The notes under the pieces were generated by a model, which saw nothing but the letters and a program-made list of their open reading frames with translations, ran no database searches and had not been told where the DNA came from. This document shows positions 1-8,149 of a stretch of 64,000 bases of DNA, piece after piece. This DNA is from Streptococcus pseudopneumoniae. GTDB lineage: Bacteria; Bacillota; Bacilli; Lactobacillales; Streptococcaceae. Where the stretch lies: the NCBI RefSeq assembly GCF_001073085.1, contig NZ_JVFV01000041.1, forward strand, positions 1-64,000. Direction: 5' to 3'. The position numbers and the translations under genes were made by a program. The stretch's first letter is position 1, and the number at the start of each line of letters is the position of its first letter.

Positions 1-2
1 TG

Positions 3-737
3 GACAGTCTGCGAGTTCGTAAAACAGATAAAATTGACGCTGAAAAGTTGGCTAAATCTCAGCTTGTGCACAATCGTAAACCAACTTGCGTGCAGGAAGA
101 AATTTATCAACACCTGCCTGATTTAAGCCGTTTCTATCAAAATATGACTGAAGATCTTGTTCGAGCTAAAAACCGTCTGCACAAGGTCCTTCAAGTCACC
201 TTTCCTGAATGGGAAAATCTCTTATCCACACCAACTGGAGAACAATATTGGAACTTAGTGATGGCTTTCCCATGCAAAGAGTTTGTATTAAGCCTATCTC
301 AAAGTGACTTGTGTGAGATTATCCGTCAATCTACTTCCAAACGCATCTCTGAAAAGCGTATTGCTTACCTGACTGATAAACTTATAAAACTCGCTAAACA
401 ATCTTTTTGTGCGGTCAAGAAAACCTCTCCAATGCTTGAAGAGGTTCGTTACTATGCCCAAGAATGGCTTCGTCTTTCTGAACGCAGACAAGTTGTCTTA
501 AACGACATGGTAGCTCTAGCTCAGCCTTTACCAGAGTATGATATCTTACGGTTAATTCCTGGCATCGCAGAAACCACAGCGACATCTATCATTGGCGAAT
601 TGGGAGATATTCGTCGCTTTCAGTCTACCAATCCCTGCCATATCGCTGACTTTTATGAGAAACGAAAAAGACAATCGACAATAGCTTCAACTAAGAGCCC
701 AAATTTTACAATCGAAAACACAAAAAAGGCTCTATAA
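3..737 (+). pseudogene. IS110-family transposase remnant (5' cut by window, internal deletion)
   Basis: The frame is open from the left edge of the window, so the N-terminal DEDD region is missing or outside. Visible parts are the VRKTDKIDAEKLA stretch (3-62), typical of the IS110/IS116 linker, a charged helical middle, and an IPGIAETTATSIIGELGDI segment (about 553-612), the helix-hairpin-helix-like core of the Transposase_20 domain. Immediately after FQSTN the frame runs into PCHIADFYEKRKRQS, which I recognise as belonging near the C-terminus of these transposases. About 50-60 residues therefore seem to be missing. The last codons run into the left inverted repeat of the neighbouring IS1167-like element, so the stop at 735-737 is not the native one. 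Non-functional. Confidence 0.75.
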
Positions 738-751
738 TATTTGTAGTGGGT
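728..751 (+). repeat. Left terminal inverted repeat of IS1167-like element
   Basis: Begins GGCTCTATAATAT and ends TTGTAGTGGGT. It pairs with the reverse complement of 2182-2205, which begins GGCTCTTTGTCAAC and ends TGTAGTGGGT. About two thirds of positions match, including the six outermost bases and the ten innermost. Confidence 0.85.
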
Positions 752-1315
752 AAATCCCTATGGATATTATGGAGCTTATTTTGTTGCAGAAAAAAATCCC
801 ATAAGATCTATAATGAAAAGCGATCAAACAACTCATTAGAAAGAATCATATGGAACCATTACATTTTATCACAAAACTACTCGATATCAAAGACCCTAAT
901 ATCCAGATTCTAGACATCATCAATAAGAATACACACAAGGAAATCATCGCTAAACTGGACTATGATGCCCCGTCTTGCCCTGATTGCGGAAGTCAAATGA
1001 AGAAATATGACTTTCAAAAACCGTCTAAGATTCCTTACCTTGAAACAGCCTACTAGAATTCTCCTTAGAAAGCGACGTTTTAAGTGTTATCAGTGTTCGA
1101 AAATAACGGTCGCTGAGACTTCTATCGTCAAGAAAAATCACCAAATCCCTCGTATCATCAACCAAAAAATTGCTCAAAAGTTGATTGAAAAGACTTCTAT
1201 GACCGATATTGCCCATCAGCTGGCCATTTCAACTTCAACTGTCATTCGTAAGCTCAATGACTTTCATTTTAAGCATGACTTTAGCCGACTTCCTGAGATT
1301 ATGTCCTGGGATGTT

Positions 1316-1341
1316 GAAACAGTCAGGGGAGTGACTGTTTT
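1316..1341. repeat. Small palindromic repeat, copy 1, inside the transposase
   Basis: A perfect 9-bp inverted repeat, AAACAGTCA at 1317-1325 and TGACTGTTT at 1332-1340, with a 6-nt loop. It sits where an IS1167 transposase should continue from MSWD into the next conserved block. The same stem recurs at 1556-1580. Confidence 0.7.
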
Positions 1342-1555
1342 AATCGGGAGATGAAGATGAGTTTTATTGCTCAAGATTTTGACAAACTCAATATCATCAC
1401 CCTTCTTGAAGGTAGAACTCAAGCCGTCATCCGAAATCACTTTCTTCGCTACGATCGAGCTGTCCGTTATCAGGTGAAAGTCATTACCATGGATATGTTT
1501 AGTCCTTATTATGACTTGGCTAAACAGCTTCGCTTTCGGATTTCTAGGCTCAGGC

Positions 1556-1580
1556 TGAAACAGTCTCCCAGACTGTTTCA
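1556..1580. repeat. Small palindromic repeat, copy 2, inside the transposase
   Basis: A perfect 10-bp inverted repeat, TGAAACAGTC at 1556-1565 and GACTGTTTCA at 1571-1580, around the loop TCCCA. It shares the AAACAGTC/GACTGTTT stem with copy 1 and also breaks the transposase frame. Confidence 0.7.
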
Positions 1581-2181
1581 CTCCCATGTGCTAAAATTGT
1601 TCTAGATCGTTTCCATATTGTCCAACACTTGAGCCGTGCTATGAGTCGTGTGCGTGTCCAAATTATGAATCAATTTGAACGAAATTCTCATGAATACAAG
1701 GCTATCAAACGCTACTGGAAGCTCATTCAACAGGATAGTCGTAAACTCAGCGATAAACGTTTTTATCACCCTACTTTTCGTATGCACTTGACGAATAAAG
1801 AGATTCTAGACAAGCTTTTAAGCTATTCCGAAGACTTAAAATCTCACTATGAACTCTATCAACTATTGCTTTTTCACTTTCAGAATAAAGAGCCCGAGAA
1901 ATTTTTCGGACTCATTGAGGACAATCTAAAACAGGTCCATCCTCTTTTTCAGACTGTCTTTAAGACATTTCTCAAGAATAAAGACAAGATTAACAACGCC
2001 CTTCAATTACCTTATTCCAACGCCAAATTGGAAGCTACTAATAATCTCATCAAACTTATTAAACGAAATGCCTTTGACTTCCGGAACTTTGATAACTTTA
2101 AGAAACGAATTTTCATCGCTCTGAATATAAAAATGGAGAGGTCAACAATTGTCCTCTCCAGATGTTAGCCGCTTTTATTCA

Positions 2182-2205
2182 ACCCACTACAGTTGACAAA
2201 GAGCC
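2182..2205 (-). repeat. Right terminal inverted repeat of IS1167-like element
   Basis: Reads ACCCACTACA at its inner end and GAGCC at its outer end, the complement of the left repeat. It lies shortly after the transposase stop at 2166-2168, as expected for an ISL3 element. Confidence 0.85.
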
Positions 2206-2227
2206 GGAACCTCTAGCTTTTTTGTGG

Positions 2228-2258
2228 CTGAGAACTATTTTGTCTCAGACGCTTTTTT
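2228..2258 (+). terminator. Weak hairpin with T-run between IS and transporter operon
   Basis: CTGAGA at 2228-2233 pairs with TCTCAG at 2243-2248. A T-run follows on the plus strand at 2252-2257. The polarity suits transcription leaving the IS element rather than the end of the minus-strand transporter operon, although it may be a damaged remnant of the operon's own terminator. Confidence 0.35.
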
Positions 2259-2260
2259 GT

Positions 2261-3217
2261 TTATTTAGATTTGATATAGTTGATACCATCTGCCTTCGGT
2301 GCAACTGCTTTACCAAAGAAGGCTGCTAGAACGACGATGGTCAAGAGATATGGTGCAATTTGCAAGTAAACGGCTGGAACTCCTTGCAAGAAAGGAAGTT
2401 GAGAACCGATAACTGCCAAACTTTGAGATAATCCGAAGAAGAGACTTGAAAGCATAGCTCCAACAGGATTCCACTTACCGAAAATCATAGCAGCAAGTGC
2501 GATAAATCCAGGTCCAACGATGGTAGTAACTGAGAAGTTAACGGAAATTGACTGAGCGTAGATAGCTCCACCGATTCCTCCAAGGAAACCTGAAATCACA
2601 ACTCCAAGATATCTCATCTTGTAGACATTAATCCCCAAAGTATCTGCTGCTTGTGGGTGTTCACCAACTGAACGGAGGCGAAGTCCAAAGCGAGTTTTAA
2701 AGAGGACAAACCATGCTAAGAATGAGAAGGCAATTGCTAGGTAACCAAGTAAACTTGTTGACTTGAAGAAGATATCTCCGATAACTGGGATATTAGCCAA
2801 AAGAGGGAAATCAAAACGTCCAAAAGTTTGCGTTAAGTTATCCGTTTGTCCCTTGTTATAAAGCACTTTGACTAAGAAAACAGCCAAGGCTGGCGCCATC
2901 AAGTTAAGTACGGTACCACTGACAACATGGTCAGCACGGAAATGAACTGTAGCTACTGCATGAATCAGTGAAAAGATAGCTCCAACTAATCCACCAACTA
3001 GCAAAGCCAACCAAGGAGTTAATGCTCCCAAATCTTGTGCAAATTCAAGATTAAACACAACTCCAGAAAAGGCACCCATAACCATGATTCCTTCAAGTCC
3101 AACGTTAACAACTCCACCACGTTCAGAGAAAACGCCTCCGATACTTGTGAAAATAAGTGGTGCTGAATAAATCAACATTGAAGAAACCATAAGGGTTAAC
3201 ATTGTTGTAATCGACAT
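2261..3217 (-). CDS. Nucleoside ABC transporter permease (second permease subunit)
   Basis: A 318-residue inner-membrane permease of the BPD_transp_2 (branched-chain amino acid/sugar/nucleoside) family, with about eight to nine hydrophobic segments. GVFSERGGVVNVGLEGIM near residue 27 and the FRADHVVSGTVLNLMAP stretch are typical of BmpA/NupABC-type nucleoside systems. It is the last gene of the operon and starts 2 bp after the stop of the other permease, with AGGAGG upstream of its ATG. With the neighbouring permease, the dual-domain ATPase and the PnrA lipoprotein it should import purine and pyrimidine nucleosides. It corresponds to the permease I know as SP_0848 in pneumococcus. Confidence 0.93.
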   Translation of the reverse strand: MSITTMLTLMVSSMLIYSAPLIFTSIGGVFSERGGVVNVGLEGIMVMGAFSGVVFNLEFAQDLGALTPWLALLVGGLVGAIFSLIHAVATVHFRADHVVSGTVLNLMAPALAVFLVKVLYNKGQTDNLTQTFGRFDFPLLANIPVIGDIFFKSTSLLGYLAIAFSFLAWFVLFKTRFGLRLRSVGEHPQAADTLGINVYKMRYLGVVISGFLGGIGGAIYAQSISVNFSVTTIVGPGFIALAAMIFGKWNPVGAMLSSLFFGLSQSLAVIGSQLPFLQGVPAVYLQIAPYLLTIVVLAAFFGKAVAPKADGINYIKSK

Positions 3218-3219
3218 CC

Positions 3220-4278
3220 TTATTTACCTCCTTTAAGTTGTTTTCTTGGTTTGACAAAGCGTTCGATGATGTAGTGAACGCTGACAAAGAAGATAATTGA
3301 GGCTGTAACGATACTTACAAGCTCTGATGGTACTTGTGCTGCATTCATACCAGGGGCTCCAACTTGAAGCACTCCGAACAAGAAGGCTGCAAAGAGAATT
3401 CCAATCGGTGAGTTTGCAGCAAGTAGACTTACCGCCATACCATTAAATCCGATTGCCAATGATGAACCCTGAACATAGACGTTTTGGAAGGTACCGAGTC
3501 CTTCTACAGCTCCACCTAGACCTGCAAGAGCACCTGAGATAATCATTGATAGAATAATGGTGCGTTTCGCTGAAATCCCTGCGTATTCAGAAGCATTTGG
3601 ATTGAGACCAACTGCACGGATTTCAAAACCGAGAGTTGTCTTCTTAAGCAAGAACCAGATAACTGCAACTGCAATGATGGCAAAGAAAATCCCAATATTC
3701 ATACGAGAGTTTCCTGTTAACTCAGCAAGCCAAGGTGTTTGATAAGTTGCGTTTGCACTTACTCGGATTGATGAGTCTGTACTTTGCATGATATCTTTAG
3801 GGAAAGAGTGGATAAAGGCATTACTTGTATAGAGAACAATGTAGTTCATCATGATGGTTACGATAACTTCAGATGTTCCAAGATAAGCTCTTAAAATACC
3901 AGGAATGGCGCCAACAATTCCTCCAGCAACCAGCGCAATGACAACTGTCGCAAGAATCAACAATGGACGTGGTAAATCCGGATTCGAAAGAGCAAACCAA
4001 CCACTCATAACCCAACCAGCGAGTGCTTGTCCTGGAAGACCAACGTTAAAGAAGCCAGCACGACTCGCAACTGCAAATCCAAGAGCAATCAAGACTAATG
4101 GTCCCATGGCACGGAAAATTTCACCGATTCCACGAACACTACCGAAGGCTGTGTAGAACAACTCTTCATAACCCCAAATAGCATCGTAGCCAAAAATCCA
4201 CATGACGATGGCTCCAAGCAAGATTCCAAGGATAACAGAAATCAAGGGAACCGAAATTTGTTGTAATTTTTTAGACAT
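3220..4278 (-). CDS. Nucleoside ABC transporter permease (first permease subunit)
   Basis: A 352-residue multi-spanning permease of the BPD_transp_2 family, the larger of the two permeases, as usual in NupABC systems. The conserved GFAVASRAGFFNVGLPGQAL segment near residue 70 and the EIRAVGLNPNASEYAGI cytoplasmic loop near 220-240 (the likely coupling region for the ATPase) are visible. I start it at the ATG at 4276-4278, which shares its A with the TGA of the ATPase gene (TGATG), so translation is probably coupled. A GTG one codon upstream is possible but less likely. Confidence 0.92.
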   Translation of the reverse strand: MSKKLQQISVPLISVILGILLGAIVMWIFGYDAIWGYEELFYTAFGSVRGIGEIFRAMGPLVLIALGFAVASRAGFFNVGLPGQALAGWVMSGWFALSNPDLPRPLLILATVVIALVAGGIVGAIPGILRAYLGTSEVIVTIMMNYIVLYTSNAFIHSFPKDIMQSTDSSIRVSANATYQTPWLAELTGNSRMNIGIFFAIIAVAVIWFLLKKTTLGFEIRAVGLNPNASEYAGISAKRTIILSMIISGALAGLGGAVEGLGTFQNVYVQGSSLAIGFNGMAVSLLAANSPIGILFAAFLFGVLQVGAPGMNAAQVPSELVSIVTASIIFFVSVHYIIERFVKPRKQLKGGK

Positions 4279-5807
4279 CACTCTTCTCCTTTTTCCAATT
4301 CACCACCAGCCATCAAGACACCAAGTTCTTGCTTGTTGGTTGTTTCTGGTGTTACGATCCCTTGAATCTTACCATCATGAATAACAGCGATTCTATCTGA
4401 GACATTTAGAATCTCGTCTAGTTCAAAGCTGACTACAAGGACAGCTTTTCCATTATCCCGTTCTTGAATCAAGCGTTTGTGAATGTACTCAATGGCACCG
4501 ACGTCCAAACCACGAGTTGGTTGGCTGACGATGAGGAGATCAGGATTTCGATCAATCTCCCGAGCGATGATTGCTTTTTGTTGATTTCCTCCAGAAAGGG
4601 CCGAAGCTGGAACAATCTCGCTAGCAGCACGAACATCAAACTCCTGCATCAATTTTTTTGCATAGTCAATGATATTCGTATAATTTAAAATTCCCTTTTT
4701 GCTAAGAGGTTCCTTATAGTAGGTTTGAAGAGCGATATTTTCAGAAATCATCATTTCCAAAACCAGACCATCACGGTGACGGTCTTCAGGAACGTGACCT
4801 ACGCTTAGTTCAGTGATTTGGCGAGGATGCAAACCTACGATAGATTGGCCTTTCAACTCTACGCTACCAGATTCAATCTTACGAAGTCCTGTGATAGCTT
4901 GAATCAATTCAGACTGACCATTCCCATCAATACCGGCAATTCCGACAATTTCACCAGCTCGAACATCGAGTGAGAGATTTTTAACAGCAGGAACGCCACG
5001 GTTTTCATTAACAACCAAGTCTTTAATGGACAGTACAACTTCTTTTGGTTGAGGTGCCTGCTTCACAGTTTTGAAGGAAACTGAACGCCCTACCATCATT
5101 TCTGCCAAGTCAGCGTTAGTCGCACCAGCAATCTCAACTGTTTCGATAGACTTACCACGGCGGATAACTGTAACACGATCAGATACTGCGCGAATCTCAT
5201 CCAACTTATGGGTAATCAAGATGATTGATTTGCCTTCTTTGACAAGGTTCTTCATGATGGCCATCAACTCATCGATTTCTGATGGCGTCAAAACGGCAGT
5301 TGGTTCATCAAAGATAAGAATATCGGCACCACGATAAAGTGTCTTTAGGATTTCAACACGTTGTTGAGCGCCAACAGAGATATCTGCTACTTTGGCAGAA
5401 GGATCCACAGCAAGACCATAACGCTCCGATAGTTCGTTAATTTCTCGAGTTGCTCGAGCAATATCTAGGACACCATTTTTGGTTAATTCACTTCCCAAAA
5501 TGATATTTTCAGCAACTGTGAAAGCTTCAACCAACATAAAGTGCTGGTGAACCATCCCAATTCCTAAGCTAGCTGCTTTTGATGGCGAGTCTAGTTTTAC
5601 AACTTGACCGTTGACCACAATTTCACCACTAGTTGGTTCTAGAAGCCCTGCTAGCATGTTCATAAGAGTGGACTTCCCAGCTCCATTTTCTCCTAAAAGT
5701 GCATGAATTTCACCTTTACGAAGTTCAAGGTTAATCTTGTCGTTAGCGACAAATTCACCGAAAACTTTGGTAATTTCACGCATCTCAATGACATTTTCGT
5801 GTGCCAT
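4278..5807 (-). CDS. Nucleoside ABC transporter ATP-binding protein (two ABC domains)
   Basis: A 509-residue protein with two tandem nucleotide-binding domains, the arrangement of sugar and nucleoside importers of the RbsA/NupA type. Domain 1 (about 5-240) has Walker A GENGAGKST and the aspartate box ILIFDEPTAVL. Its signature region is the degenerate ISVGAQQR. Domain 2 (about 255-500) has a divergent Walker A (GIDGNGQSEL) and a complete LSGGNQQK signature, the usual asymmetry in this family. It energises uptake of nucleosides captured by PnrA. The gene overlaps the next permease by one base and follows PnrA after a 141-bp gap filled with hairpins. Confidence 0.94.
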   Translation of the reverse strand: MAHENVIEMREITKVFGEFVANDKINLELRKGEIHALLGENGAGKSTLMNMLAGLLEPTSGEIVVNGQVVKLDSPSKAASLGIGMVHQHFMLVEAFTVAENIILGSELTKNGVLDIARATREINELSERYGLAVDPSAKVADISVGAQQRVEILKTLYRGADILIFDEPTAVLTPSEIDELMAIMKNLVKEGKSIILITHKLDEIRAVSDRVTVIRRGKSIETVEIAGATNADLAEMMVGRSVSFKTVKQAPQPKEVVLSIKDLVVNENRGVPAVKNLSLDVRAGEIVGIAGIDGNGQSELIQAITGLRKIESGSVELKGQSIVGLHPRQITELSVGHVPEDRHRDGLVLEMMISENIALQTYYKEPLSKKGILNYTNIIDYAKKLMQEFDVRAASEIVPASALSGGNQQKAIIAREIDRNPDLLIVSQPTRGLDVGAIEYIHKRLIQERDNGKAVLVVSFELDEILNVSDRIAVIHDGKIQGIVTPETTNKQELGVLMAGGELEKGEE

Positions 5808-5848
5808 GTGCTCTTCCTTTCAGAGTTTTATTTTATTTCAATAAAACC

Positions 5849-5924
5849 TGCTAAAGAGATTTAGCAAGCTCTATTGAGACAAAACAATTTGTCTCAATTC
5901 TTAAAGAAGCGGCCACAGGCCGCT
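5849..5924 (-). promoter_or_regulatory. Three consecutive hairpins between pnrA and the ABC ATPase gene
   Basis: Three perfect inverted repeats lie in the pnrA/ATPase gap: TGCTAAA...TTTAGCA (5849-5866), an 11-bp stem ATTGAGACAAA...TTTGTCTCAAT (5873-5898), and a G+C-rich AGCGGCC...GGCCGCT (5908-5924). None ends in a clear minus-strand T-run except weakly, so they look more like processing or stability structures, or partial terminators, than full stops. They probably set a high ratio of binding protein to transporter, as is common downstream of solute-binding-protein genes. Confidence 0.7.
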
Positions 5925-5948
5925 CCCCTAAGAAATGACTTTCATCCA

Positions 5949-7004
5949 TTATTTTTCAGGAACTTTTACACTTCCATCAAGGATTTTAGCTTTTGCATCT
6001 TCAACAGCTTTTTTACCTTCTTCAGAAAGGTTAGTTGTTACTAGATCAACCCCTTTATCCTTCAATGAGTAAACGATCACTTGACCACCAGGAAATTCAC
6101 CTTTTTCAGCTTTGTTGGCAAGGTCTTTTACAGCTGTACCAACTTGTTTTAAAGTAGAAGCAAGTACGAAGTTTGATTCTTTACCATCTTTAGAAGTGTA
6201 TTTACCTTCTTCTGCTTGGTCACGGTCTACACCGATAACCCAAACTTTTTCGCCTTCGTTTTTGCTTTCATTCAAAGATTTAGCTTCTGAGAATACACCC
6301 GCACCAGTACCACCAGCTACTTGGTATACTACGTCTGCACCAGCTGCGTATTGAGCAGCAGCGATAGTTTTACCTTTAGCAGCATCACCAAATGAACCAG
6401 CATAGTCTACTTGAACCTTGATAGATGAGTCAACAGAGGCAACACCTGCTTTGAAACCAGCTTCAAAACGTGAGATAACTTCAGATTCCATACCACCTAC
6501 AAAACCAATTTGTTTAGTTTTTGTAGTTTTAGCTGCAGCCACACCTGCAAGGTAAGCTGCTTCGTTATCAGCAAAAGTAGCACTTACAACATTCTTTTGA
6601 TCTTTAATCACATCGTCAATCAAAACATAGTTTAAGTCTGTATGTTCTTTTGCAGCATCTGCAACTGCATTTTTAAGTGCAAAACCAATACCATAGATTA
6701 AGTTGTAGTTTCCAGCTGCTTGTTGCAAGTTGTTAGCGTAGTCAGCTTCACTTGTTGATTGGAAGTAAGTGTAACCATTGTCTTTTGAAAGGTTGTGTTC
6801 TTTACCCCAAGCTTGAAGACCTTCCCAAGCTGATTGGTTGAATGATTTGTCGTCAACACCACCAGTATCTGTAACGATAGCTGCTTTAGTCTTCAAATCA
6901 GAAGATGAAGAAGCTGCGTTACGAGAAGAGCGATTACCACATGCAGCAAGTCCAAATGCTGCTACTGCAACTAGACCAAGGCCTAGCCATTGTTTCTTGT
7001 TCAT
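5949..7004 (-). CDS. pnrA: Nucleoside-binding lipoprotein PnrA (BmpA/TmpC family)
   Basis: A 351-residue lipoprotein. The signal peptide ends in the lipobox LAACG at about residues 18-22, so the mature protein is anchored on the outer face of the membrane. The Bmp family core (KAAIVTDTGGVDDKSFNQSAW) follows. In pneumococcus PnrA (SP_0845) binds purine nucleosides with high affinity and delivers them to the ABC transporter encoded next in the operon; it is also a studied surface antigen. I start at the ATG at 7002-7004, preceded by AGGAGG, rather than 24 codons upstream, because only this start gives a signal peptide at the N-terminus. Confidence 0.96.
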   Translation of the reverse strand: MNKKQWLGLGLVAVAAFGLAACGNRSSRNAASSSSDLKTKAAIVTDTGGVDDKSFNQSAWEGLQAWGKEHNLSKDNGYTYFQSTSEADYANNLQQAAGNYNLIYGIGFALKNAVADAAKEHTDLNYVLIDDVIKDQKNVVSATFADNEAAYLAGVAAAKTTKTKQIGFVGGMESEVISRFEAGFKAGVASVDSSIKVQVDYAGSFGDAAKGKTIAAAQYAAGADVVYQVAGGTGAGVFSEAKSLNESKNEGEKVWVIGVDRDQAEEGKYTSKDGKESNFVLASTLKQVGTAVKDLANKAEKGEFPGGQVIVYSLKDKGVDLVTTNLSEEGKKAVEDAKAKILDGSVKVPEK

Positions 7005-7028
7005 TACTGAACCTCCTAAATAAGATGC

Positions 7029-7088
7029 GCAACGAAGTTGCAAGTATGGATTGATTGGCCACAAGGACCTTGTCACTCAAAGAGTGAC
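7029..7088 (-). promoter_or_regulatory. Hairpin-rich leader between cdd and pnrA
   Basis: In the 89-bp gap ahead of pnrA there are two clean inverted repeats, GCAAC-GAA-GTTGC (7029-7041) and GTCACTC-AAA-GAGTGAC (7072-7088), with a weaker GGCC/GGACC pair between them. Together with the hairpins after pnrA they bracket the binding-protein gene. A 5' stability or RNase-processing role is an inference. Confidence 0.55.
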
Positions 7089-7093
7089 GCAGA

Positions 7094-7483
7094 CTAATGC
7101 AAGTCTGTAAATGAGTATGGAAGTAATTCCCCGACCGTCATCTCGACCGTCGATTTATCTTTGGCAACTAGAGTCACCTTTAGATCTTGTTCAAAAAATT
7201 CGACCATAACTTGGCGACAAGCTCCACAAGGAGAAATAGGTTTCTCAGTTTGACCGTAAACAATCAACTCTGAAAACTCACGTTGTCCTTCGGAGATAGC
7301 TTTAAAAATAGCTGTTCTCTCACCACAGTTGGTCAAGGGGTAGCTAGCATTTTCAATATTGCATCCTGTATAAACACTACCGTCCTTGGCAACCAAAACA
7401 GCACCAATCGGAAAATGTGAATAGGGTACATAGGCGTTTTTACTAGTCTTAATCGCTAAGTCAATCAACTCAGTAGTCGCCAT
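7094..7483 (-). CDS. cdd: Cytidine deaminase
   Basis: A 129-residue zinc-dependent cytidine/deoxycytidine deaminase of the short tetrameric class, converting (deoxy)cytidine to (deoxy)uridine in the cytosol. The CNIENASYP substrate loop, the C-G-E catalytic triad region NCGERTAIF (proton-shuttling Glu) and the PCGACRQ zinc motif are all present. The gene overlaps deoC by 14 bp and has AGGAG in the deoC tail as its ribosome site. Its product uridine is the substrate of Pdp two genes upstream, so salvaged cytidine can be funnelled to uracil and ribose-1-phosphate. Confidence 0.97.
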   Translation of the reverse strand: MATTELIDLAIKTSKNAYVPYSHFPIGAVLVAKDGSVYTGCNIENASYPLTNCGERTAIFKAISEGQREFSELIVYGQTEKPISPCGACRQVMVEFFEQDLKVTLVAKDKSTVEMTVGELLPYSFTDLH

Positions 7484-8132
7484 CTGCTAACTCTCCTTTT
7501 AAGATTGCTACACCAGAAGATGTTCCGATACGAGTAGCTCCAGCTTCAACAAAGGCGACTGCATCTGCATAAGAACGAGCTCCACCAGCAGCCTTAACCC
7601 CCATATCAGGTCCAACTGTCTGGCGCATTAATTGAACATCCGGTAGGGTTGCACCACCTGTTGAGAAGCCTGTTGATGTCTTGACAAAGTCTGCCCCTGC
7701 CTTTTGAGCGAGTTGGCAAGCCAAAACTTTCTCCTCATCAGTTAACAAACAAGTCTCGATAATAACCTTAACCAGTTTGTCTCCGCTTGCTTCAACAACA
7801 GCTCGAATATCTGACTCAACTAATGCAGCATTTCCTGATTTGAGTGCACCAACATTGATAACCATATCAATTTCATCAGCACCATTTTGGATTGCTTCTT
7901 TGGTTTCATAAGCTTTGACAGCTGAAGTTGTAGCTCCAAGAGGGAATCCTACTACTGTACAAACCTTGACATCAGTATCTACGAGTGCAGTTTTTGCATT
8001 CGAAACCCAGCAAGGATTGACACAAACACTGGCAAAATCGTACTTTCTTGCTTCAGATAGCAAACGATCGATTTGTTGTTCGGTCGCATCTTGCTTTAAA
8101 AGCGTATGATCAATATATTTATTTAATTTCAT
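7470..8132 (-). CDS. deoC: Deoxyribose-phosphate aldolase
   Basis: A 220-residue class I aldolase that splits 2-deoxyribose-5-phosphate into acetaldehyde and glyceraldehyde-3-phosphate, the last step of deoxynucleoside catabolism. The Schiff-base lysine sits in [14 protein letters not shown] (near residue 150), and [15 protein letters not shown] and the phosphate-binding AAGGARSY region are intact. It starts 17 bp after pdp and overlaps cdd, so it is translated from the same operon message. Its substrate comes from Pdp and PunA/DeoD through DeoB, whose gene lies at 18674-19885. Confidence 0.97.
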   Translation of the reverse strand: MKLNKYIDHTLLKQDATEQQIDRLLSEARKYDFASVCVNPCWVSNAKTALVDTDVKVCTVVGFPLGATTSAVKAYETKEAIQNGADEIDMVINVGALKSGNAALVESDIRAVVEASGDKLVKVIIETCLLTDEEKVLACQLAQKAGADFVKTSTGFSTGGATLPDVQLMRQTVGPDMGVKAAGGARSYADAVAFVEAGATRIGTSSGVAILKGELADGDY

Positions 8133-8149
8133 TTCGGATTTTCCTTAAA

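Larger units (their letters stand above)
850..2168 (+). pseudogene. ISL3-family (IS1167) transposase, several frameshifts
   Basis: The protein is spread over successive frames: 850-1056 (N-terminus with zinc-ribbon half CPDCGSQ), 1007-1354 (second half CYQCSK, helix-turn-helix around MTDIAHQLAISTSTVIRKL), 1351-1605 (MSFIAQDFDKLNIITLLEGR) and 1629-2168 (C-terminal DDE_Tnp_ISL3 part with LEATNNLIKLIKRNAF). The order and spacing match a single roughly 420-residue ISL3 transposase. The breaks fall at about 1050 and at two places (about 1314-1345 and 1530-1583) where palindromic segments replace the expected sequence. It cannot make an intact transposase; at most it could be mobilised by one supplied in trans. 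Confidence 0.85.
728..2205 (+). mobile_element. IS1167-like element (ISL3 family), degenerate
   Basis: The element is bounded by 24-bp imperfect terminal inverted repeats at 728-751 and 2182-2205. Both read GGCTCT at the outer end and share TGTAGTGGGT at the inner end. The 1478-bp length is close to the roughly 1.4 kb of pneumococcal IS1167, and the interior encodes a recognisable ISL3-family transposase in broken frames. The 8 bp flanking each side (720-727 and 2206-2213) do not match, so no target duplication is visible. One boundary may have been rearranged after insertion. It separates the IS110 remnant from the end of the nucleoside transporter operon. Confidence 0.85.

Noticed and set aside
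2228-2258. Operon terminator of the nucleoside transporter
   Set aside because: The T-run is on the plus-strand side of the hairpin, so it has the wrong polarity for the minus-strand operon; listed only as a weak plus-strand hairpin.
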